Source of the DNA: Scleroderma bovista | Lineage: Eukaryota > Basidiomycota > Agaricomycetes > Boletales > Sclerodermataceae | Assembly (NCBI GenBank): GCA_037178675.1 | Contig: JAYMGJ010000229.1 | Location: forward strand, 1 to 32,997 | Direction of reading: 5' to 3' | DNA length: 32,997 nt | Part shown: positions 1 to 9,604 of the stretch, in pieces | Layout: the number at the start of each line of letters is the position of its first letter | How positions within the stretch are numbered: the first letter of the stretch is position 1 | Notes under the pieces: model-generated | What the model saw: only the letters and a program-made list of their open reading frames with translations | Database searches by the model: none | What the model was told of the DNA's origin: nothing | Position numbers and translations under genes: made by a program

Positions 1-1756
1 CACCATCAGAAAGGCCCAGGCCCGGCGCCAAGCGTGGGTTGTAGATAAGTTGGCATGCCCACTCATGTCCATAAGCGTGCATTGCCGTGGTGGTGAATCG
101 GAGCCGTGCAGCAACTTGCTTTGGAAGAATATTATACTCAAGAGGAAATTGATTGTCAAAAATGTGTTAGAACACTTCTAAAACACTCACCAGTGAAATT
201 GACCTATCTAGGACGCACCCCACATCATACAAGCCAACCACTGTGGCCTGCAAAGGTAATAGCGCAAAGAGATGGGTGAGGAGCGCCACGGCATACTTCT
301 GCTGTTCGCCGGGGGAGTCGATATTAGCAAAGAAGAGGGGAATATCATGGCGACAAATAAGCGCCATGACACCCGTGTCGTCGAAGCTGTCCATTGAGGC
401 CTTCTGCTTTTTTCCATCAGCGGCTTCGTAGGATGACTCGCAAGAATCAATAGCTTCATCGGGCACAAGGGCCTTGCATGCCTTCGGCGGTGTCTTCCGT
501 TGTTTCTCAATATGGGTGCCGATCGCATCCACTTGACATTTTGGGAGAAAATACGCTGGATCATAGAAGGGAGGACTGTCGCCGGCAGATCGGCGATGAT
601 GATGATGGAAGTTGCCATCCATGGCAACGTGAATGTCACCACCATCGGAAAGAGGCCTACCAAAGGTTGTGCCTGCAAAGCATGCGGGACAGCGCTGGAC
701 CAGAATAGGCGCACAGCATCCCGAGGACAACAATGAATTGGAGGGGGGAGTGTCGAGATCAGAGGCAGAGGTAAGCGTGGAAGAGTTGTATTTCAAGGGG
801 GTCATCGGATACGAGAAGCTTGACTTGACCGAGGGTGATGTCTGATTTCGTGTACAAGGTATTGGAGTGCTGGGAGTAACTTGAGGAAGTTTGGAGGCCT
901 TGACTCGCTCACGACATATTTGAAGGGAGGCTTTGATCCTCCGCTCGACTTCCACATGGAGTACGTCAAACCACTGTATGGAAAATCCGAGACCGCGTCG
1001 GAAGGGCTCGTGTACAGTTTCGTTCTGTGATGCAGTTACACAGTAAATAATAGATGTGTGAATGCAAAAACGTACATGTTTATTGACCATGCGGAAACCT
1101 CGCCGAACATAGTGACTATGTAAAGCCGAAGCGAGGGCGTTGATAGCATCACACGACCGCTCAAAGAGTGAACAATAGAACGCAAGTAAGTTGATAGAGA
1201 CAGCCATGCGGGGTTGAGAGGGCGCAGTGGGGAATAGGCCAGCATGGACAAGGACTTGGGCGACCGTGGAGCATTTGCAGCTCACAACTTCAGTGGTGAC
1301 AAAATCTGCAGGCAGTCAGATTCTGCGCTATGATAAGTAAACACTCATGGTCGAATAGCAGACATAGGATTTTAACTACCTTCCGCTCACAGTCATTCTG
1401 TTTGCACAGTGAGATGGATGGTGAGCAAGGTGGGAGCGGTTTTCCTAGCGTTCTAGACGTGTAGTTTAGGAATGGCAAGACGAGAGTGGGGATAAGGGAT
1501 TTCCAGCTGTTGTACAGACGTTCAGCGGGTGGATCAGGAATGATATGCCGGTTTGACGTGGTTGGCTGAGTTCCACAGATATCCTGCTCACCATCCTGCA
1601 TATATGGTCAGTGTCGCTCGGTACGTACTCTTCATCCATCACAAAATCATCCATGTTAGTTCTGGTCTTGTCCCTGGAACGCCTCGGGCTCTCAAAATGT
1701 CGTCCAAGGCTGTGCGTCACTAGCTGAGCTCGACGAGTGCCTGGTTTTGGATGCAT
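1..1756 (-). CDS. KDZ transposase, partial (runs off left edge)
   Basis: The product is a transposase of the Kyakuja-Dileera-Zisupton class, DNA transposons expanded in mushroom genomes and there associated with TET/JBP genes (established knowledge). Seen: a CKCS cysteine pair followed by the stretch GLFPTAPSQPRMAVS, a conserved INALASALHSHY block, HVAMDGNFHHHHRRSAGD (probable first catalytic Asp), a CPACF motif, DDTGVMALICRHDIPLF, LYDVGCVLDRS (probable second Asp) and AMHAYGHEW at the left edge. Proposed exons are 1625-1756, 1343-1595, 1076-1305, 191-1024 and 1-136. The last three introns are normal (40-54 nt) and all phases agree. The gap 1596-1624 would be a 29-nt intron, which is too short, so the first junction is doubtful. 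The start chosen is the ATG at 1756. The third catalytic residue lies outside the window. No disabling stop is seen in the part present. Confidence 0.85.
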
Positions 1757-1863
1757 GAGTATCACAGTGCAAAAGTAAAATGTGCGGGTTTACCTGCGGT
1801 CTGCCCACCATGTGCATCATGTCATGTTACTTAAGCCGTATTAGAGGATGTGGATAAGGATAT

Positions 1864-2008
1864 GAAGAGGTACTTACGGGCTGCAGACGAGGCAGAAAAA
1901 AGCCCCCAAGAGGGGAAAAGGAGGGCTGTAGGCAGGTCAGAGGGTGGGAACAAGGAGGAGAGGAAGAGGCACTTACGAGCTGCGGAGGAGGCTGAGAAAA
2001 GGTGCCCA
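1864..2008. repeat. Imperfect direct repeat, two ~45-bp units about 100 bp apart
   Basis: The segment starting GAGGTACTTACGGGCTGCAG near 1867 recurs near 1966 as GAGGCACTTACGAGCTGCGG, and each is followed by a purine-rich tract. Read on the plus strand, both units give the peptide KR(Y/H)LRAA(D/E)EAEK within one open stretch (about 1836-2009) that ends in a stop. On the minus strand each unit contains a good 5' splice site (GTAAGT). I do not recognise a family. It may be an internally duplicated coding fragment from a transposon-borne gene. Confidence 0.55.
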
Positions 2009-2112
2009 TGAGGCGCAAATGAGGCTGCAGTCACCCAAGGGAACTGTCCCAATTAGGACATCCCAAGATGTTGGGTCTGAGAGACGTATTACTGCCTACA
2101 ACGGAAATCGGT

Positions 2113-2273
2113 CTGTAAGACGTCTATTGGTGCCAAAAAGAGGTGCCTGAGGTGGTAGCAGCCAACCGTGAGGTGACGTTGGAGACTTGCCTGGAACTCT
2201 ATGACAAATTCTATCTGAACAATTTTTCAGATAAAGAATGGCATTATATGATACATCGTGACTATGTAGCTTG
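2113..2273 (+). pseudogene. Coding-like fragment of unknown gene
   Basis: An open plus-strand stretch with protein-like composition ends in TGA at about 2271-2273. Its last 50 or so residues include PEVVAANREVTLETCLEL and YDKFYLNNFSDKEWHYM, which look like real protein rather than random translation. There is no start codon and the 5' end is undefined: a TAA lies just upstream, near a GTAAGA-type splice sequence. It may be the end of the same decayed gene that carries the repeated KR(Y/H)LRAA units just upstream. No function can be assigned. Confidence 0.3.
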
Positions 2274-2712
2274 ATACTCTATGCCGTGGATTAGCTAGAC
2301 AATTACTACAATTCACAATGATTTTTGAGGTTGATAAACATGTGAACTAATACTAGGCTAACAAGGTATGTAGTAGTAAGATCTAGCAAGACCATGGCAG
2401 GATCGCCAGATCTGTAGCTGTCGTATGTGTCACGTAAGCCAAGCACGCTTGGTCACACTGAAGCGACCATAGGCGAGAAGTTGGGTGGTTCACAGATGTA
2501 GTACAGTGTTGGATGCTCAAAATAGGCAATTCAGCTATAAGCAACAATAAAATTGTATCTACACTTCCATTAATCAACAAGTTGGTGTTTTAACTGCATA
2601 GATGTACTGTAGTGCATTATAACTAAAGGACTATCTGATTAGAATTTCAAAATTCAAACATCTGAGTGGGGACCTCCCACAAAAGTGAAATTAAAACGGA
2701 GGATATCGGAGT
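2274..2712. other. AT-rich intergenic stretch, nothing recognised
   Basis: This is AT-rich sequence between the coding fragment ending at 2273 and the left candidate end of the DDE transposon. The short open frame on the minus strand around 2383-2580 has no recognisable content and poor composition. I see no RNA gene, promoter or further repeat in it. Confidence 0.4.
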
Positions 2713-2729
2713 TACCATATATGGATGGC
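2713..2729 (+). repeat. Candidate left terminal inverted repeat
   Basis: TACCATATATGGATGGC; it pairs in inverted orientation with 6083-6099 (16 of 17 identical). Outer TA is the possible target duplication. The core also has the CC(A/T)6GG form of a MADS-factor site, so a regulatory role is an alternative reading. Confidence 0.45.
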
Positions 2730-2778
2730 AGAGCTTTCAAATTTAGACTCAGCAGTGCCAGTGATTGAATCTCCACCT

Positions 2779-5741
2779 TCAATTGAGCATGATATCAATG
2801 CTCATCATCGGCGCAGGTCCACAGCGGCGATGGGACTTATATTTCTTTACTGCATATTCCGCTTGTCGTGCATTGAGCCCCCGCCTGTTAAAAGTAAGAT
2901 CGAGTCCGATAAATGATATGTTACACACCTGTAAGCATCCATGTAGCGCCAACTTTTGCGAAAGAAAGCACGGATTGTTTTCACGGGGCAGTCATCAAGA
3001 ATTTCTGGGACAAGACGCTTCGCGGTGGGAAAGGTACCATCAGAGGCAATGCGGAAACCTGTGGTAATTGCAGTCGCCTCAGTAAGCAGTAATGTATGTT
3101 TGCATTTGTTCGACACTCACGCGCTTTTATCCAGCCCCAGTACATCTCGATCGGATTAAGTTCGCAATGGAACTTAGGGAGAAACCAGCACCTATGGCCT
3201 GCATCCTCAATTATACTCTGGATAAGTGGCTTCTCTTCTTTAAAATCGCGCTGATTTGCAAGCATTTTGTGCATGCAGCAGTCCGTCCTCAAAGATTCCT
3301 GCACAATGTTCAATTGACCCTCTGGCAGTTCGTCCCCACCTTGCATTGATGCCTGTGCTTCACAGTGGAGCTGCTCCTGTGCTTCGCGCGACAGTTTACA
3401 AGTCTGGCATTCCCCAACCGCTCTACCGCCATTTGCCGCTTGCAGTGCGGACATCAGGCCACGTTCCTCCAAAACGCGTTGCATTCCTTTTGCTTTGCCA
3501 TGCAATGCAAAATCGGGGTGATCAGGTGGGAGATCTGATGGATAGACCATGGCCTGTGGCTTGCCACGGAGCGCAGGATTTGGGTTATCCATTGGGATGT
3601 AGGTATCCCACATCAGTCGTTGCTTCCGGCCTGGTCCAACATTCATCTCCTTTGCATTTAGGGCGTCTTTTGCGAATGCACCATGTGCAGATGACTGATC
3701 AAAAACGAACTCGGCAATGGCACCTGGGTACATCCGTTCGAAAATTGGTATTGCATGTTTGACCTGATGGGGTCCAACAAGGTTGGTTAAAAATTTCATC
3801 GGGAATGCAGAGATCAACTAACCTGTTCAACAAGCTTATCATTCGTCCAAAATCCATCGTGATTCTTCCCTGGATATATAATTTTACGAGCATTCGTAAA
3901 TTTAAGTTGATTGGCCACAGGTAATGTGCTGTTTGCATGGATCTGACTTTCTGACAGTGCGAGTCGTCCAGTCTCCTCAACAATGAAATCGGAAACATGG
4001 ATTGCACGCCCTTGACCTTTTTTCCTCAAGGGCATTTTTCCATTTTGCACGTACACACAACGACGAAGGTCGTTTGCATGAACGATAGATTCATCATGCA
4101 TTATTGGTACGTGAAGTCGTTCACCTGGTCCGAGTGTGGGCTCGACAGGCTCGAGCCCATCATCTGTGTATGTCCGCCGCAACCTATTAACCTTACATTA
4201 ATGAACAGTTCATGCAGGCATGCAGAACATACCTTTCATATGCACCGAAGTTCACCAAGAATTCACTACGTGATGCAACAACATCTTCCCGCTCATGTCC
4301 ATCCACATATACACCTTTTTTCACCTCCTTCAGCTCATATCCAAGTTTTGCTAACCATCGGCATGCTGTTTTTTCTGATATTTTGTGCCCTCCAGAGTCA
4401 AGACCCAGTGCCGGTAAGATAACAGTGTTCACCTGCTTTGCAAGAAGCACTGGGGTGATCTGGCAACAATCATGTGATGTGAGCACAGTTATTTGAGCAA
4501 GTGATTTACTTACCTCTCCGTCACGAAGGACTGTTAAGTATCGGCGAATTGCTTGTGCGATCCGCTCATTATTCAAGAGAGATGGATGTGCGTGATGCTT
4601 GCCGACATTTGTAGGAGGCAAAGTCTGAAAACGTGCAACATATCTGTACAGTGCACGTATCTTCCGAGCCATGTATGGCCCTTTTCCAATGGAAACAGCA
4701 ATGGTATGGCTAGCTTTGATCATCGGAGCTTTGATTCGTGGGTTTCGTTTATACCGTTCCCAGAGCTCAATGAACTGTTTGAGAGAGTTCAGATGGAACA
4801 ACGAGGTAAATGATTTATATTTCCTGGCATCAACAGTGAGTTTTTTGACTGTTTCGAGAACTGAGATTGACTCCATGATATCATTATCGTCCTCTGTAGT
4901 GTCCAAAAAAATGGTTGGTGCAAGATTGTCTGCCTCTAATGTGTCTGCAACAGCAGAGTCAGATGTGGCATCTGCAGGTGGCGGATTAGGGGGTAGGGAA
5001 TCAAAGCTCTGAGTTGCCAGTTGGCTGGGAATGAGCTGGGGATCGTCAGGGGGGGTGACATCTGCAACGGGTGGTGTGATGACAGGTGAAGGTGTGCGGA
5101 TATGGCCTGCACTGCGTGCTTTGGTCTTGTTAATCGTTCTGGATCCGGGAGTGAAAAACGAAGTAATTTTATGGTTGTTCTGTGCAGCACGTTGTAAATC
5201 TCGTTTCTGCAGGTAGGTTGTTGTCTTTCCAGCTCCTGTATAGGTGGGCATTGCTCTCGCCGTCTTCAGTGGTTTCGTAGGTTTGTTACCCTGCAAGAAA
5301 GGTGACTTCAATATGCAAGGTCTGTGATTGCCTGATGGTCTTGAGACTTACAGAGCTCATTATATTGGCCCAGAATGTGCGTGCAGATACTGCAGCTTCA
5401 TAAGCACATTGCTCTGCATAATCTGGAGCATCGTCTTCAGCCTCAAGATCCATCCCCAAGTTTATCCTCTTCTCGCCTGTACAAACAATGTCATCAGCAG
5501 GCAACTCTTCAGCATGGTCTGTCAATTCCTCTGGCAAATTAAAATCAAAGAAGTTGAATGACATCCCGTCAACAGTTGAATGGTCAGAGTCTGTTGTTTC
5601 CGACTCATCTTGACCATCTAATTGATAGTCTGGGTCCACAGCAATGTCCAATAGGTCTTGCACCAAACCATTGTCGAAATATTTTATCCCAGAGGCTCGC
5701 TGCTGCTTTGCCTGCTTCTGTCGTTTCGTCGGAGGAGGCAT
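2779..5741 (-). CDS. DDE superfamily transposase (Tc1/mariner-like), 877 aa
   Basis: This is the cut-and-paste transposase of the surrounding element. The exons (minus) are 5352-5741, 4514-5290, 4233-4459, 3823-4183, 3121-3763, 2929-3058 and 2779-2884, all with GT-AG introns of 44-62 nt. The total is 2634 nt, divisible by three, with no internal stop. The catalytic triad is visible: Asp in PIMHDESIVHAND (about residue 495), Asp in FVFDQSSAHG (about 607) and Glu in FHCELNPIEMYWGW (about 791), the last being the NPIE signature of Tc1/mariner enzymes. The 180-residue spacing between the second Asp and the Glu is far longer than the usual 34-ish and holds cysteines (CQTC, DCC). The C-terminus has the stretch GLNARQAEYAVKKYKSH. 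The start MPPPTKR at 5741 is preferred over an in-frame ATG at 5774. The gene looks functional. Confidence 0.9.
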
Positions 5742-5774
5742 GTGGTTGGAATACCTTACATGTCTTAGTCTCAT

Positions 5775-6082
5775 TTACAAAAGTGAATGATTACATAATC
5801 ACAGGCATTTTTCGAAAATGCAGATTTACGCTAATTAGACCCATATTTCCTATCAAAATTCTAATTCGAAGCATCTGAGAGCCAAATCCAACCCTGCCGA
5901 GAGGTGCTGTGTTTATGTGTCCAACACTGTAGGAGCTGCTATTTGTAATTGCCTCAGTGACACCCCCCCCTGTCCGATCGATATACGGCAGCGCCACCGT
6001 CGCGGAGCCCACGGTGACGGAAAGGCAACGGCAGTGACAGCGCTGTGACAGTGATGTCATTGCCCATCCCGGGCACGGCGCA
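5775..6082. other. Transposon 5' subterminal region
   Basis: Non-coding sequence lies between the transposase start and the right candidate end. It contains a near-perfect hairpin GCATTTTTCGAAAATGC at about 5807-5823, a run of nine C at about 5971-5979, and GC-rich sequence with several GTGACAG/CAGTGAC motifs (about 6013-6060). These may bind transposase or form the promoter, but that is inference. Confidence 0.35.
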
Positions 6083-6099
6083 GCCTTCCATATATGGTA
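6083..6099 (-). repeat. Candidate right terminal inverted repeat
   Basis: GCCTTCCATATATGGTA on the plus strand is the inverted partner of 2713-2729 with one mismatch. The outer TA is at 6098-6099. Confidence 0.45.
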
Positions 6100-6225
6100 C
6101 TTTACACGCACCGCCACTGCGAATTTTTCGAACTAAGTATACGGAATATACCTACCCACACAATACTCACAAGCCCAATTTCAACGACGCTATGCAGTGC
6201 GATAACAGCCACTTTTTTGACAGGC

Positions 6226-6402
6226 CAGGTCTTGGCCAACCATGCACCTCACCTTGCAGCAACACTGCTGCCAGGGTCGCCCGGCGCCATACAGCCAACA
6301 GGTCCTATATGAGGCCCCTCAGCCAGGAGCTCCACAGGTTCCCCTTCCCCACATACCAGCAGCAGCAGCACCAACGTTGAGTCGAGGATTTAAAACAGAC
6401 GC
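6226..6402 (+). pseudogene. Orphan exon-like segment, Pro/Gln/Ala-rich
   Basis: A 177-base open stretch is bounded by a strong 3' splice site (TTTTTTGACAG, ending 6225) and a strong 5' splice site (GTGAGT at 6403). It encodes about 59 residues rich in Pro, Gln and Ala (for example PAPYSQQVLYEAPQPGAPQV). No neighbouring exon with matching content was found, so it may be the remnant of a gene cut by the transposon insertion at 6099, or chance. The rest of 6100-6604 shows no gene and presumably includes the promoter of the HET gene. Confidence 0.25.
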
Positions 6403-6604
6403 GTGAGTGTCGTTCACTCGTTCTTACCCAAGAGGTCTCAAATAAAGTGAACCAACGCAGCCTTATCACTGACACAACTATCCGTGTACCATTTCGTCCG
6501 AGCACCTGTAAAGCACCTGTGTTTAATTTTTAGTGGTCGCCAATTCATTCAAAGGTGATGTGGATACCATTCCACATTTGTCAACCATAGTCTAAAGGAA
6601 ACCA

Positions 6605-9097
6605 ATGCATACAGACTTACAGTCGGGTACTAGCATGCGTCTCATCAACGTGAAAGCATTTATCGAAAGGGAGCAGACAATGAGCTGGGGAGGCCAAGTG
6701 GATCGTCGAAGAAGTGTCTTCAAGTTCCTCGAAGATGAAGCCATAGTCTACGCGATCTTATCTCATCGGTGGGTTGAACGCACAGAAGTCAAATATGAGG
6801 AGATAGACGAACTTGCAAGGATGACGAAAGAGGATAGCGATGAAGTGCGCCGACGTCCTGGCTACAAGAAGATCCTCAATAGCTGTAGGCAGGCTCAGAG
6901 TGACAGGTACGAGTGGTTGTGGGTCGACACTTGTTGCATAGACAAGCGAAGCAGTGCAGAGCTATCGGAGGCAATCAACTCTATGTACCGCTGGTATGAA
7001 AGCTCGGGCGTATGCTATGCGTACCTCGACGACGTCTTCGGCTCGGCCTTGAACGTGTCTCATACGGAGGGCAAGGGGGGCCATCTCACTCCCACCGGCT
7101 GGCCGGACTGGTTTTCACGTGGGTGGACCCTACAGGAGATGATAGCACCGAGCAATGTCCAGTTCTTCAATAGGCATTGGCAGTGTGTCGGCGACAAGAA
7201 GATGCATGCAGCTACCTTGGCGAGCATCACTGGAGTTCCACGGCATATATTGACGGATGGACTTTCCTCCCACCGGCCCTGCGTTGCTCAAATCATGTCG
7301 TGGGCTGCCAATCGGACGACGAAGCGAGTCGAGGACATGGCTTATTCTCTGATGGGTCTTCTGGACGTGAATATGCCACTGCTTTACGGCGAGGGAAAGA
7401 AGGCATTCCACCGTCTTCAGCTGGAGGTCATCCGGACGTCGAACGACCACAGCGTCTTTGCGTGGGCCTACACCAGCAAAAATCGGCGGACTGACAGTAT
7501 ACTCGCTGACGATCCGAGTTTCTTCCGGGGTTGTGATGAAATGGTGCTGATGGATGCCCACGAATTCATTGAACACCTCAAGGGTCGCATCCGGCAAGGA
7601 GAGCTGCGTTCGATCGACGAAGACCACTTTGGCACATTCCCTGTCACCAATCGTGGCATCCAAATCTGGCTACCCCTCACTCCCTATGTCGGCTCTCGCT
7701 CAGTCTTCCAAGCCTGGCTGCCCTGTCGCCTTTTTCCATCGGCTCCACCAGTGGCCATCAAGTTGGCTTTGTGGAAATCAAATTACTACAGATATCCTGG
7801 ATCGCTATATGGTGGAATACCTGTCGAGCAAACTTTCCAGGTTCGCCAAGTCTATCTCAGATACCAATACACCCCGCATCGCGATGCCACGTTCGAAATT
7901 GATGACATTGCAACCATCGAGAATAACTTCACCTACTGCGGCACATACCCACTCCCAAGAACAGGAAACACGCTTACGCTAACCATCACCAATCCTTTTC
8001 GCGTCTCTGTCTATTATGATAATCGAGCTAAATGTCGCTTCGCAGTGGGCTTTGGTCATTCCTTCGGCCAGGATTGGATACATCTCATTTGCGAGGAACC
8101 TGCCAATACACATAACGATCCTTCATGGGAGGATTATGCCAGAAGAGAATACGAGCAAATGCTGGTCAGAGGGCCAGAGCATGCCCGATCTATGTTTGAG
8201 GCGCGTTCTCGTGGCTGTGGACACCTTGGTCGTGTCTGCATCATACAGACTCACCTCTTTCAATCAATCTGGACTGTGCAGACCTCCTGCACTGTGTGGG
8301 AGAATACGAGGAGTTGTGGAGTTAGGATTGAGGTATTTCAACGGTATCCTGGTTTCGGTAACGTATTAGGTAGATGGAGAGGTTTCGATGTCGAGGTGGG
8401 TGGATTGTTCCTTGTGTACCATAGTTTCATTGATGTTAATACCGCCATAGGGAACCAGAGATCCCAATCATGACATGCGGGGTCTCATGATACACGGCAA
8501 TCAGTTACGGACTTCGCATATGCTACTCGTAGATGGGGTCCTCATGAAACTCTTGCCAGCACCAGTTGGGGTAAGGGTAAGTATATGGTCCTTTCATCAC
8601 TCCGAGTCTCATGAGAACAGCTGGGGGACTATGGTAACTTGATGAACTCCGAGAACTTCTACTGCGAAGGGAACATCTTTGATGACCTCAGGTTCCTCTC
8701 TTTGAATGCGGAATTTCCCCCATTATTGCATCAAATAGAGCCAAGGCACGACAGAGACTATGTGACCAGCAGCTATGGTCATCCGCTCACTCTATACCAA
8801 CCACTTGGCCTGTCACTTCAAAACAGCTACTATTTCAACTCAGTGTTGGCTTCCCTCTCTACACGACTCACCAACAGGTATCTCGTCATAAGGATTATAC
8901 AGGGTGCCGCTGTTCCTTTTGATGCACCATCCAGGCACCGCAATGGATCGTGTGAGTGCATGTGCGCTCAACTACCTCATACTCTCATTGGATTAGATCC
9001 CGGACTGGTCCTCGATCAATCCACACCTTTGTTCACCATTGCAAAACCGCTTGTGTGGCACCGAGATGAGGTCGCTGGTTTTGCGTCGGTGGGGTAG
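6605..9097 (+). CDS. HET-domain (heterokaryon incompatibility-type) protein, 797 aa
   Basis: This belongs to the HET-domain family, whose founding members trigger cell death on fusion of unlike fungal individuals; the domain is TIR-like (established knowledge). Seen: YAILSHRW (about residues 49-56), the core WLWVDTCCIDKRSSAELSEA, CYAYLDDV, WFSRGWTLQEMIAPSNV (about 169-185), and further on the typical basidiomycete extension VEDMAYSLMGLLDVNMPLLY. Exons are 6605-8395, 8451-8576 and 8621-9097; introns of 55 and 44 nt restore one frame (2394 nt). The second exon restores the family motif DMRGLMIH and the third ends with IAKPLVWHRDE, so the apparent stop at 8473 lies in an unspliced frame. An ATG at 6635 (MRLINVK) is an alternative start. 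No NACHT, WD or ankyrin partner domain is present. The predicted location is cytosolic. Confidence 0.88.
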
Positions 9098-9327
9098 TAA
9101 AGCAACGAGTTAAGAGATATCGATGGAATTGACTCGGTGGTTACGAAGCACGGGTTTTATGATAGGCTGTCCTTTAATTAGTTGGCTGTCCGCCTCTACT
9201 ATATATTTTCTCTCACGTGTATCATGTCCACTGCAGTTTGTAGTCTGGTTGAAGGCAAGTTGGAATACACTGGCTAGCCGTAGTACTTGTCATGCAGAGC
9301 ACTAGAGCGATACAAGTGTAGAAGAAA

Positions 9328-9515
9328 GGTTGTCCAAGTGGCTGCAGAGACAACAGATGCCCCAGTCTACAGACAAGAACAAGAGAGGGAGACAGTGTTC
9401 TGAGGTGCTCCAGGGACGTCAGGTGCCCGACGGATGAGAACAACATCGTACGTGAAAAGAGAAGGGTGTTCCGAGTTGCTGCAGACGACAAATGCTCTGT
9501 AGACGGGAACGGAAA
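9328..9515 (+). repeat. Degenerate tandem repeat, three ~65-75-bp units
   Basis: Three diverged units start near 9332, 9393 and 9465. They share the order GTGTTCCGAGTTGCTGCAGA (third unit), then a short ACGACAGATGC-like core, then TCTGTAGACGGGAAC. The first and third are the most alike. Both strands are open over part of the array, but no conserved product is visible. The rest of 9098-9604, downstream of the HET gene and beyond the SDHB stop, shows nothing I recognise. Confidence 0.45.
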
Positions 9516-9604
9516 ATCATAGTTCAGACATTCACATACCCTCCATTATATACGATATTGTCTGTATGCATATGGATGTCACACATCGAAAGGTAGCAAT
9601 GTCC

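Larger units (their letters stand above)
2713..6099 (-). mobile_element. Tc1/mariner-like DDE DNA transposon, apparently intact
   Basis: A complete seven-exon transposase (2779-5741, minus) is bracketed by 17-base inverted sequences that match at 16 positions: TACCATATATGGATGGC at 2713-2729, and the reverse complement of TACCATATATGGAAGGC at 6083-6099. The outermost TA on each side fits the TA target duplication used by Tc1/mariner elements (established knowledge). On that reading the element proper is 2715-6097, about 3.38 kb. The left end lies only about 50 bp beyond the stop codon. Caution: the core CCATATATGG is itself a palindrome, and similarity does not clearly extend further inward, so the boundaries are inferred. 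The right subterminal 350 bp holds no gene. Confidence 0.5.

Noticed and set aside
208..714. 168-aa open frame on the minus strand inside the KDZ gene
   Set aside because: It is a shifted frame of the transposase exon 191-1024, which carries all the family motifs.
1595..1607. CATATATGG at about 1598-1606 as a third transposon end
   Set aside because: It lies within the KDZ gene and lacks the flanking GGAWGGC and TA arrangement.
2639..5864. AAATTCTAAT inverted pair (2639-2648 and 5855-5864) as transposon ends
   Set aside because: Only 10 AT-rich bases, similarity stops at once, and the right copy is far inside the better 17-base pair.
7130..7663. 177-aa open frame on the minus strand
   Set aside because: Antisense shadow of the HET gene exon 1; no motif and no start context.
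8471..8473. TGA as the end of the HET protein
   Set aside because: Splicing 8396-8450 and 8577-8620 restores family sequence (DMRGLMIH, LVDGVL, GDYG, IAKPLVWHRDE) to a stop at 9097.
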